A stretch of DNA of 64,000 nt from Kalaharituber pfeilii (taxonomy: Eukaryota > Ascomycota > Pezizomycetes > Pezizales > Pezizaceae). Of the stretch, positions 47,381 through 57,984 are shown in pieces. Made by a program: the position numbers and the translations under genes. The stretch spans positions 744,001 to 808,000 of the forward strand of contig WHUZ01000005.1 of NCBI GenBank assembly GCA_015179045.1. Direction: 5' to 3'. Below the pieces are notes generated by a model, which saw only the letters and a list, made by a program, of their open reading frames with translations, did not search any database and had not been told where the DNA came from. Each line of letters begins with the position of its first letter. Positions within the stretch are counted from its first letter, which is position 1.

Positions 47381-48001
47381 ATGAGTAGCTATTATGTACT
47401 GGTTATCGTGACAGTGCTCTTGGGAATGATGATACAGTACAAGACGTCAGCAGGTAGCTACCGTGCTCAGTCTTCAACTTATCGCATGAAATTTAACAAG
47501 CAGAACTGTTACCGTTTTTGCGTAAGGACAGCTCTCGACGGCTTTATTAATTCATTAAGAAAAAAAACCCGCCTTACGTTCTCTGAATCAAAAAGGCATG
47601 CAGCTCATTACCGGGCCATCATACTTGTATATACCCCGATCACATTCGACAGACGAGGGACCCTTTTTGGGCCGGTACGTAGACTATTTGTATCTAATAT
47701 GCCATATATCCTCAGAAGACTGTATATGGACTATTGGCACGTTCGAGGATCTCAATTTTCCAATATATATGGGGAGACGAGTATTAACAACGTTTCGATT
47801 ACCAAACTTCCAAGCTTCAACAGCAGTGTCATCACAGACTTAAGTGCATATGACGGTTTGTCTCCGTTCTGCTTTCCAGTTTTAACTAGAGATGGCCTAG
47901 TGCTGTCCGGTGTCGATTGGACCGAATTCGCAGATGCTCAGACTAAGATATCGTGCCACAGGATAAGCAACCCCCGTGAGCTTCATTCGTGTGTAGGTGT
48001 C

Positions 48002-48032
<31 letters not shown>

Positions 48033-48085
48033 CAAGTTTGTGCATGACTATTCCAAAACGAACAGCATTGTTGGCCCCCTCAACA
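47381..48085 (+). CDS. Unidentified ORF with N-terminal signal peptide, possibly spliced across a poly-T tract
   Basis: The ATG at 47381 opens a frame whose first 25 residues (MSSYYVLVIVTVLLGMMIQY) look like a signal peptide or anchor. The rest is basic with scattered Cys. If the intron GTAGGT (47995) to TTCAAG (about 48035) is removed, the end becomes FVHDYSKTNSIVGPLNN then stop. If not, a run of Phe from 27 T interrupts it and the frame continues to 48220. A further same-strand frame at 48245-48490 (FGFCDTLIAFTSGGQCYYHA) vaguely recalls the last strand of RNase-like fungal effectors. No family is recognised; it may be a decayed secreted-protein gene or chance. Confidence 0.25.
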
Positions 48086-48490
48086 ATTAATTTCACGAAT
48101 CTCCTGGGCCCAAGCAGAGATAGGAAAAATTCAGTCCCGAAACCGGATATCGTACTCACGATCACACGATCAGGATCTATGAATGTTTATGGTTGTCAGA
48201 GTATAACTTTCAGGGAGTGAATCGGATAGCAGTACCTTACACTCATGTCTGCATCAAATGACCCACATCGGAAATCCGATATCATATTTTGCAAGGCGCG
48301 GCTACTAAAAGCCATGTGGAAAGACTGTCATTTCAATTCCCTCATACCCCTTTTCTCTACTGTATCCGTACGCAAAGTCAGAGAATTCTTTGGTTTTTGT
48401 GACACTTTAATTGCATTCACATCCGGGGGTCAATGCTATTATCATGCAATCTCAACTGACCTGGCAAAGTATAGAAGCAAGGTTCTTTAG

Positions 48491-49711
48491 ACGAGCAATT
48501 AACCTTCCTAGCGAGGACATCTATCCCTCTACCACCTCAGAATTGAGTGCATACGTATTCTATACTCGTAGCCGCTAGACTAGGTATATCACAGAGTTAA
48601 GGAAGTGAGGTGGTTTGCCGACCCGTCAAGCCAACCTGATGCGGAGATCGGACTTTCCCCACCACGTGCTTTCATATTTAACCATGAGCTACTTCTGGTT
48701 ACTCATTCGGTGAGCAATCCCTCTATTGAGATGAAACCTCACTGCGAATTGCCGTTAGATTACAATTGTTCAGATTCAACAGGCTAAAAATTTTTTGTGG
48801 TTAATGGTTTTTGATAACTCTTCTGAATAGTGTTTACTGGACACTGTCAGTTGTTTGAATGTCAGTGGCATGCACTAGGATGTACAATAGGATATGCCCT
48901 ATGGGAGGGGGAGGCTAGTGGATTACATGATACTCTGGCCTAGACTATCGTCGCGGCCATTGAGGCGCTATGTAGAGCAGCAAAACTTTGGCTGATGCAA
49001 AAGGTTAGATAGTACTGTCAGCATGTCGACGGAACGGGGCTGGGGAAATACAAGTTAATAACAGCTCCTAGTTTTTATTTTTAGGCCCCTTTCAAATGGG
49101 GGAGCTACAGTGAGTCAATTAAGCTCGACACTTTATTCTCAATGCTTCATCGAAAGCTGCGAGGGATCCGGAAAAGCAATTGTGGTTTGTTTTGGCCATT
49201 GAGCCCCAAGCTTCCGCAATAGGAAAGTATTGGCACCCACTAGACCCAATCAGACTACCATGCAATCTGAGATCCTAAAATCTGTTACATACGCCTCCGG
49301 GAAATCTCAGATCGTACTACAACAGGTCCACCCCTGCGATTCGTCTTGATGATTGCAACGCATTCCAGGACGAAATACGTATAAGATAGGCAGGGATCAG
49401 TTGAACACCAACCCTCCTCTCGAATTCCTTCAGTAGATGTGCGTATGGATCTTCAAGTTTGCACTCCAGTAACGTATGATTATTGTGGTCACACATATAT
49501 AGGCGACCGATTATGTGTAGTACATCTGTTTCATACATAGGTACATATTGTTTCCTGTACTTAAGAGGGATAGTTAATTTTTGTCCAGACGAGCGCGTGC
49601 CTGTATAAAACACTTGTGTGGTAGACCAAAGAATAATGAAAAATAAGGAAATAAAAACTGAAAAGAAATAAAGAAATAAAGACAAAGAGACAAGGAAGAA
49701 GAGGGAAGGGG

Positions 49712-49753
<42 letters not shown>

Positions 49754-52007
49754 GTCTCGTTCTGAAACAAATCAGCGAGCCAGTGGATAGCCAATACGAA
49801 TCCTGGCTGTGGGTGAACACGGAAAAAGCAAAGTTTGGCGTGGAACAACGTGAGAATTTAGACAACAAAAATGTGGCGTCGATGAAAGCAACAGAGACCT
49901 ACCTAGAACGGATCTGGTACCAGCCAGATAGAGATGATACTATAGGACTATCTCAGTAGAAATACAAATTACAATGGCATTTATTGCTGCTTTCTTCTTA
50001 AAGCAATAAACGCGTACTATTACCCGCGGTAGCACGAGAGTTATGTCTTCAGCACTTGCTTATGTAAAAGGCGGATGTTAAGCAACTTTGAAGGTTAATC
50101 CTCGGGGTCGAGGTTGCGCATTGAGAATTCTTTCTTAATATTGTTGACGGGCTGCTCCATAGCGGCCATCTTCGATACAATGGTATGCGGCACAGCGCGG
50201 GATGCCAATAAGCGACCCGCAAGCCAGCTACAATGCATGCTGCCAGCACAATTGCACAATGGCCGTGGAGTACTGTCGAGCACTCTGCTCTACATGTATA
50301 GCCGCAGCAGCGAAGGAGGGCGTCACTGAAAGCCCACCTACGTGCACAAGCTACACCGTCCAACCCTCGAACTCCATGGCCAGCTCTTCCCGCCGCCCCA
50401 GCTGTCGTTGATTGCTAGGCCCACTGCACCGCCATCACGCGGTGCTGCGCCTGGTCCCGACCATGAGTGCAGGTACAGTAGTACAGTACTGCGTGGGCGC
50501 TCGGGTCTACGCCGGGTCCGGGGACGCCTGGTCGGGGTCGGGGGCACTGCATGTAAGCATCAGTGTGCATGCGTGAAGCAAGAAGTTTCGGCGATGTAAA
50601 GTACCTGCATGTCTCCCTCCGCATTAGCCGGGGCAACTCGTGAACGTCTCTGCTGTACAGCTGTTCTGTACGTACGTGGCTGACGTGCGGCCCGTATATT
50701 GCCCTCCTCCCCCCACCTTGATCTTACGGCTGTCCCCTCCACGGCCTCACCTCCGCACCACCGCAGTCCGTCGACGTATATCGTCTGCTCCCTTTCCCTT
50801 CCCCATCTTTCCGTGGTGCCTATTTCTCCTTGATCCGGATCGACGTTCATTGACACTATGGTGCCGGAGGTTAAGAACAGAGACATGCTGTAACATTTCT
50901 GACCGACGATCATTAGCTTCCTTTGGCTAGTACTGGACCTAATTTAGCCCACAGGACGCTGCCCTCTAGCTTAAATAGGCACTGTCTGCCTTGGCATTTG
51001 ATGCTTGGCAAGTTTTGCCCGATATATGTAACAGAGGCTCCGAAAGCCCGAAGCTTGGCGTTTATCAGCTCCACCAATCTTTTCTCAAATAAAAAATGGA
51101 GATCACGGATTTGTTCAGCACTCGAAAAGCAACAAACCTACGATATAAGCATTAAAATCAGAGCTGATTTGGTGGAGCTGGTTGAGTTGGAAAATTGTGG
51201 TGGGCGGACATGTCGGTTCTTAAAACGTCCGGCACCATAGCTGGACTGTCGCTGCAGCAGTATCCCGGCGATCCATCCCACACTCCCTTGTCCATTTTTC
51301 ATGTTGTTGCGCGCTGCATCAAGGCCTAGCACAGCACACTATTGGGCGAATTGACCTTCCCCCCCCCTCCGTGTCGACCACAGCTTGGAAGTATCTCAAC
51401 ACTCGCTTCGATCCCCCCCCCCACCTCCCCAAGAACCTTCTCTGTCCTTTTCAATCATCCTTTCACCTAAACCCGCTTTAGGTTATTTCACATTCATTAC
51501 GCTTCCAAAAATCGGCTCAGGGAGCTCATACCATTCATCACACCAGGCTCGACCCATTCATTCACTGCCCTGCACTGGTTGGAGGGGGTTTTCTGTTCTT
51601 TATACCTGGACTGGTCCGCTCCTTATCTTACCGGTTACATCTCAATTCTCGCTTGTCAGTGACCACTCCCTCCTCCTCTACATTCTCTAATACTGGCGTC
51701 TATTAAGACCGTCCCGCACATACGCAAAGGGTTTGTGATGTCCTCCCCTGTTGGCACTTTACATCATCATAGATGCTTATAACTCGTATGTATGCTCAGT
51801 TGCAGCCATTGCCCTTTCCAACCACCGAAATTTCTTATTGTGCGGGACTTGGGACAATTAGGCATCAATCAGTGAAATATTTCTGGACCAGTTCCTCTGC
51901 GTATCAGCGAGAATCCTCCTGCGGCTTGATTAACTACGGAATTGCCCCTTGCGTCACGCAGTGTGAAACACATTCCTCCTTAGCAGGTCAGGTTTATTGA
52001 AATCCAA
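48491..52007. other. Gene-poor region upstream of the second ferric reductase
   Basis: It holds a 36-nt A-tract at 49713-49749, C-runs at 51359-51368 and 51414-51423, and short frames on both strands. A possible exon at 50095-50230 (minus) is listed separately. No other gene is supported. Confidence 0.45.
50095..50230 (-). CDS. Possible last exon of an unidentified small protein
   Basis: Minus strand after a GTAG acceptor-like site: WLAGRLLASRAVPHTIVSK, then MAAMEQPVNNIKKEFSMR, NLDPED and TAA. The ending looks like real protein, but no upstream exon could be fixed and no family is recognised. A Cys-rich plus-strand frame overlaps it (50202-50411), so even the strand is uncertain. Confidence 0.2.
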
Positions 52008-54322
52008 ATGATACCTGCATCGCCATTTTCACCGCGGGTTATGGAGAACGTAGTTTCAACACTGATTCGACGAGGAGGACACGATGGTGGTTTACCACGA
52101 TTGGATGGTGAAGTTGACTGGGAAATGTACACATATGGTTTGAATGGAGTGGATAATCGGGAAAATTTCCTTTTGAGGTACGTATTGAGGAATGTTCTAA
52201 TTTTGGGAAAGCAAGTATCAATCGTGTAGAATATAACCGTCGGATTGAAGATTGAAGTTTGCTAATATCGGCCCCCTTAAATTTTCAGTTCCATACTCTT
52301 TTATACGCTCTGCTTGCTCTTATTTGGCCTCACATTACGACGACTTCATAATCTGATATTGGTCAAGACACGCCAAATACTCCTCCTTCATACCAATACC
52401 CGTGAAGCCTTCAAATACTGGGCTACACCGGCACACTGGAGCATATCTTTCACCAAAAAGCATATCCTGTGGGCTCCAGTTGGTCGAATCAAGCATAACA
52501 GGGAAATTCGGCTCAGCAGTGCTATCAGTTTTGGAACTTTGCCAACGCGATTACAAGCCATCTTGCTTCTCGTATACTTTGGGTCCAATGCCGTATATTG
52601 CACCATTCTCCTCAACTGGCAGCTCCCGAGGCCACAACTCATTGCAGAGTTCAGAGGCCGAACTGGAGTTTTAGCTGTGGTGAATATGGTTCCATTATTT
52701 CTGCTTGCAGGGCGTAACAATCCTTTGATTTGGATTTTTGGCATTAGCTTTGATACTTGGAACCTGATTCACAGATGGATGGGCAGGGTAGTGGCGTTGG
52801 AGAGCACTTGTCACGTTGTTGCCTGGACCATTAACAAAGTGGAGACAAGCGAACACGGTTGGTACAGCGTGTGGCAAATTATTCAGGAAAGTCAGTTCGT
52901 TCTCACAGGCTTACTCGTAAGTAGATGAAGTGAAAACAAAATTGTCAATATGCTAAATTCTTGTTAGGGCGGGATCGCTTTTACTGCGATTTTAATACAT
53001 TCGGCCTCCCCAGTTCGGCATGCTGCATATGAAACATTTCTACATCTACACATCGCGTTTGCAACCCTTGGTCTTGTCGGTGTTTTCTATCACCTTAAGA
53101 TTGACAAGCTTCCACAAATCATCTACATCTTCATTTGCATCGGCATCTGGTCGTACGACCGTCTCAGCAGGCTCCTACGCCTTCTCTACAGAAACTGTGG
53201 CAGACGCATGACGAGATTCCGTATTCAAGCCCTTCCTGGAGGTGGCGGCGCCTGCCGTGTTGATATTGAGATGACTCGGCCGTGGAAGTACACTCCTGGA
53301 AGCCACGCCTACGTGTACCTGCCGTGGGTTAGCTTGTGGCAGAGTCATCCATTTTCCATTGCCTGGTCCAACTTCCCAGGCAAGAGGATCTGTGGAACCG
53401 AGGATGCGGAAAAAACGTCAATTACAAGGCCCGAGACAGCCAGTTCGATCTACAGCAACGACCTAGAGATGGCTGACATCGAAAAAATGACAAGCACTGC
53501 TATGTTCGTGGAAAGAGCCAACCCTGCAGCTACCACTAGGAATACGATCAGGCTTACACGCAACCGAGATAACCGAGTCAAACTAGGGCCAGATGATATT
53601 CCATGGTCAGAAAGAAACACGATATCTATGGTCATATCGAAGCGAACGGGTATGACAAAGACTCTATGGGAAATGGCCAACAGGTGCTCCAATAAGACCT
53701 TGTATCTCAAGGGATTCTTAGAAGGAGAGTACGGTGCCCAGCATGGACTTTACTCCCACGGAATGGTCATCTTGGTGGCTGGTGGCGTCGGTATCACACA
53801 TTGCATTGGCTGGGCCAGAAGACTTCTCCATCTCTGGAAAGAGGGCCAAGGAGTCGCCCGAAGAGTGGTGCTCATCTGGGTAGTCCCTGATAAGGAGCAG
53901 TATGAATGGTGCAGGGAATGGTTCGATGAGATCTTTGCCATCCAAGAGTGGGAGCAGGTTAGTCCTCGTAAGGCTATAGTACATATGGCAAGTCTAACAA
54001 TTTCACAGTTCTTCACAATCCAGCTCTATGTGTCCCGGCCCAAGGGTGACATGTTGGTCAGCCCATGCGTCAATGTTCCTGCTTACGCAGGCCGACCCGA
54101 CTGGGGCAACTTGTTCAACCGCTTCGTGGAACAAAAGCTCGGGACCATTGGCGTTACAGGTATGCTCATTTACGTGTTGTGTCTGTTTACTCAAAGACAG
54201 GGTCTAACATAAAAAATACAGTTTGTGGCCCTGGAACTCTCTCGGACTCCATACGCTATGCAGTGAGAGAGCAGATCTCAAATGCTAGCATTGACTTTCT
54301 CGAAGAATCTTTCACCTGGTGA
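52008..54322 (+). CDS. Ferric reductase (FRE family), second copy, 5 exons
   Basis: Exons 52008-52177, 52289-52916, 52968-53957, 54009-54159 and 54222-54322 give 679 residues. Like the first reductase it would reduce extracellular Fe(III) at the plasma membrane using NADPH, FAD and two hemes. An extracytoplasmic N-terminus (LPRLDGEVDWEMYTYG) precedes a membrane helix. Heme His pairs are HRWMGRVVALESTCH near residue 218 and HIAFATLGLVGVFYH near 294, both H-x13-H. The FAD motif is HPFSIAWSN, the NAD(P)-binding VAGGVGITH, CGPGTLSD, and the canonical C-terminus EESFTW. The nucleotide-site motif reads GEYGAQH instead of the common GPYG. Introns are 111, 51, 51 and 62 nt; that at 53958-54008 is in frame but has a clear TCTAACA branch site. 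It is clearly diverged from the 14.7-kb copy, so not a recent duplicate. Confidence 0.93.
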
Positions 54323-55521
54323 TAGCACACTCACCATCGAAATCTACTCTTCATAGCTTCATCTCCCAAAACTGAATGTTATACTATAAAATAACCGGCA
54401 TATTGACAGGACTTATGGAATTTTACCGGGTTAGTTTTTCAGGGAGTATCGCATACATCTTTCTTTTCCATTCGATAATTCGATACCCTTGCAGTGTTCA
54501 CCTTACTTTAGTTGTTTCATCATCACTGCATTTGCGGTGGCCGTTCTCTTATATCTTATTTGACATCCGAAGCGGGTGCTCTTACCTATCTTCTCACTCA
54601 GGGCAGTTTGAAACCTGCCAGGTGGCGGTAATTTCTACAAAAGGGCTTCCTTGGTGATTGCATACATCTAGTGTGCCTGGGTTCACCAGCCCTGCTTGCT
54701 CTCGTCCGGCTTTACGGGGTTTTCTAATATTTGCAAGAGTCAGGCTACCATTTACACGTTTCTTCTGTTGTTGGTTAGAGATGGAGGTTGTAAATATATG
54801 GTCAATAGTCGTACATTAGGCAGTATTGGGTATAATTTATGCTTCAGTTGCGGAGAGAGGGGGTCAGAAATAACTCATGTGGGACTTCCCAGAAAGGAAA
54901 TTCGTGCCTTGTTTGCTTCTTCACTTCTGATGTGACTAGTGAGCGTTGAGCTTGGTAGACTCATGCCCAAGCACCTACCTTTACCATAACTAGAACTGCA
55001 TGTCCAGAATGAATCTGTATCTCAATATGATCTCGATGGATAATTTGTGTAGTGCTACTTGTGTAGATAAATTCCCGCTTGCTGGTTTGCTTATGGTAAA
55101 TCAGCGCTTCGGTCTGATCCTGCAATATTTTTTATTGTGGGGTAGGGAGCCGATTTTCCGAAGTAAGCGATATATTGCGCTAGACGCGGACATTCTGGTG
55201 AGGTCATGTGGACCAAAGTTGCACTTTCAAGGATATATTGTGCGTTTTTCAGAGAGAGACGTATGATAAACAATTCGGAAAACACCACTGGTATGGTTAA
55301 GGGTTTTAGCTCGAGAATATCATTCAGTCAAAGTTCTGTGAGTGAGTTCTTTCTGATCGTTCACCATTTGACACCTACGCGTCTCTTAGCATCAGAACTC
55401 CCTTGAATAAGCCAGAGGGATCCTGCAGCAGCATCACGACTCCGTCGTTAATTGATTTGCATTGAGTGGAAGATTTTGCATGAGATATCAAGAGATTGTT
55501 GCATGCTTTTTCTTTCACTGT
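54323..55521. other. Intergenic, no gene seen
   Basis: T-rich spacer and 3'-UTR of the reductase. Short frames only. Confidence 0.5.
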
Positions 55522-55937
55522 AAGCTCCTGTATTATCCACGCTGGCAGGCCTCAGAGCCTGGAGACATAGGATAGGCAAAGAAGAGAGCCCAGAGTGTCG
55601 GTGGTGCGGGGGAGCCGAGGAGACGAAGGATCAAGTCTGGAGCGAGTGCGGAGTATGGAGACTGAAATGGCTAGGCGGGAGGGGGTGGGACGCGCTGAGG
55701 GACCCACCGAAGACGAGGGAGGGCGAGAGGGTCCCGCTGGTCGAGATGCTGGAGTGGGCGGGGAGATGCGATGTTTTGACACTATTAGTTACCTCTGTTA
55801 CCTTTCCTCGTTACCTATTACTTGTTACTTATTTCCTATCTCTCCTTTGTACTTAATCTCGCCATAGCCATTAGGGCGGCACGCGAGTAAAGATATAAAA
55901 AAAAAAAAAAAAAAAAAAAAAAGAAAGCTCCTGTATT
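55522..55937 (+). mobile_element. 5'-truncated Tad1-type LINE with target duplication, hairpin family 2
   Basis: A 13-bp duplication AAGCTCCTGTATT lies at 55522-55534 and 55925-55937. One plus frame from 55539 reads TLAGLRAWRHRIGKEE, SPECRWCGGAEETKDQVWSE, C and on to DPPKTREGERVPLVEMLEWA, the Cys-rich C-terminus of LINE ORF2 (the usual His of C-x2-C-x8-H-x4-C is Gln). It ends with TCTCGCCATAGCC, ATTA, GGGCGGCACGCGAG and about 26 A. A GTTACC-rich stretch lies between ORF end and hairpin. Confidence 0.85.
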
Positions 55938-57904
55938 GCTGCATGACCCGGAACGGATAATAAGAATCCCGATTACATCAAAGATCTCGAGGAGGTTATG
56001 ATCCCTTGGCTGCTGCTTCCACAAACAAACAAGCCACGAGACAATTATTGGTGTGGGGAAAGTGGCGGACAATAGAGTGTCATGTATCTCAGAAATTTCG
56101 ACCCGTTCATGCTCATCCCAACGCCCAGCTTACTCCGTCATCACCCTGATTTAATCTCAGAGGTATAATCATGCATGCATGTATGAAGGTAAATAAGCAA
56201 ATTTCGAAAGACAGAGCTGTTGACGGAATATTGCTGCAACTGGAACCTGAAGAAAGGATGCGGGGTGAAAATTTATCCGGGGGGTTAGGAGTCCGTGAAT
56301 GATGAAGGCTATCTTCCCGATTGACCCGTATAATAGAGCCCGAATAACCAGTCTCGGCACCATAACCGAAACACAAACTATGCCAAATGGATTCTGATGG
56401 GTAAGCGTAAGTCGATGAGTAATTGCTGAGCTAATTCAGTTTCCACCAGCCTCAAGCCATTCCTCAGACAATGCGCGATACCACATTCGAGCGTGCGTGA
56501 AGCTGTCTCGTGCCCAGGCTGGAAGATGTAAAGATAGCTGAATATCATACCTTGTCTATGCTGACTCCGGCAGTTAGCTTTCCCGTAGTTGCTGCCTGCG
56601 TTGCAGTGTGTGTAATAGTTGCCCAGCTGAACTGGCACAAGACTTGCTGAAACATTGTTGGCGCCCTCCCCGATGCCTTGAGTGGTTGATTTCTCAAGGT
56701 AAGTGAAGATCAAATTGAAGGAGAATGGTGTAGTGGGATGGGGGATATATCAAGTAAAAAGCCAGAAAGTCCAGACTTTTCACAAGCACTTGATTTATCA
56801 GCGATAAAATCAAAGCTATCCCTGTCAGGCGCCAAAGAACAGTTGTCGAGGAGGGATTTGTTGGGAAAGGTCTAGACTCTGGAGGGGATTATTTGTGGGG
56901 GCAATCCTATTGCAGTAGCAGCTTGGTGATTCGGTGTATGCACCCCAGAAGGTGTTGGGAAATGGGTTTCGCCAACAAGCAGTGGTACAAGACAGTCGAA
57001 AGTCAAGACCCTTCCCTGCTTGCCCTAACGCTGCACTGTCATGGTAGGGCGAGAACTGGATTGTGCACGATTAGCATCAATACCCACGGCTATCAATCAA
57101 CTACGATTCCCTTGTGGATCCCCAGCGAATGTGTTCTCTTCAGTAGCAATTAATGTCTAGGCCTATCTATGTGATGGACGTTGCTTCGGAATAAAGATTT
57201 AGCCTGATGTGTCTGCCTCCTTGATCGTGATCATTGATTATCGGAACACCTAAGAAGCAGGTACATAAAGCTTAATTCTGAAAGAAGAGGAACCTGCTGG
57301 CCGTTGCGTCCTGAGCAGAGCCAACATCTAGGGACAAGTTGCTTTGCCTGCCTTGAGCAACACTGAGAAATCAAGCGTTCAGCAAGATATTCAAGAAAAT
57401 GAACCCTTCGAATAACGTTTTTCAAGAGTAGGAATTAAAAAACAGACAGATAGTTTATATATGATCGAAAGGAAGTGGAAGCAGCAGTGAGTCTGGACCA
57501 GGGGCAAGGTGCACATCCTTGAGCCCGGACAAGCAGATAGCATAAGCATTACCTCCACCACTTTGTCCGAGAACAGAGAGTTCGTGAAGCCACTTGAGCG
57601 TAGTGGTTTAGTTTGTTGTGTTGGAAAGCTCCATGACCACATGTAGAGTCAAGCTCTATGAAATGCCTATTAGTCTCATGATGCTTATGCAATGAAGCCT
57701 CATGCCATGCTTGCAGTCTCGTGCCAAGACCCTGGACTGCCTGAAGCAAAGACCTAGTCCCAGCCTAAGTGCATAGGACTATGTCGTGTTCCAAGTTGGA
57801 GCGAAATAAGTACTTTAAGTAATAACCCTCATTTCTCTGCAGAAAATTCAAAACTCACTATAGACCCAAGAACGAGAGAAAGCAATGAGGATTTTCGTGA
57901 AGAC
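55938..57904. other. Intergenic region with a possible hydrolase relic
   Basis: The minus-strand frame 56378-56713 has no ATG and no motif. At 57490-57610 (minus) a short stretch reads LKWLHELSVLGQSGGGNAYA, resembling the nucleophile elbow (G-x-S-x-G) of an alpha/beta hydrolase, with no intact gene around it. Confidence 0.4.
57490..57610 (-). pseudogene. Possible alpha/beta-hydrolase relic
   Basis: The translation contains SVLGQSGGGNAYAICLSGLK then DVHLAPG, which fits a nucleophile elbow followed by the next helix. Flanks contain stops. Weak evidence. Confidence 0.25.
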
Positions 57905-57919
57905 ACCTTGATTGACCTT

Positions 57920-57969
57920 TTTTTTTGGGTCACGTAACCCCGCATACAGGCTACCAGCCCTTGGTAGGG
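57920..57969 (-). mobile_element. Ultra-short retroposon, hairpin family 1
   Basis: Minus strand: CCCTACCAAGGGCTGGTAGC, CTGTAT, GCGGGGTTACGTGACCC, A-tail. Flanking ACCTTGATTGACCTT (57905-57919) and ACCTTGATTGGCCTT (57970-57984) form a 15-bp duplication with one change. The body is about 41 nt. Confidence 0.85.
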
Positions 57970-57984
57970 ACCTTGATTGGCCTT

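Noticed and set aside
49317..49868. 183-codon minus frame with poly-Phe
   Set aside because: The poly-Phe is a 36-nt A-tract on the other strand. I looked for a hairpin or duplication typical of the LINE tails here and found none.
56378..56713. 111-codon minus frame
   Set aside because: No ATG at its start, no family resemblance; a GTAAGT at its upstream edge lies on the opposite strand.
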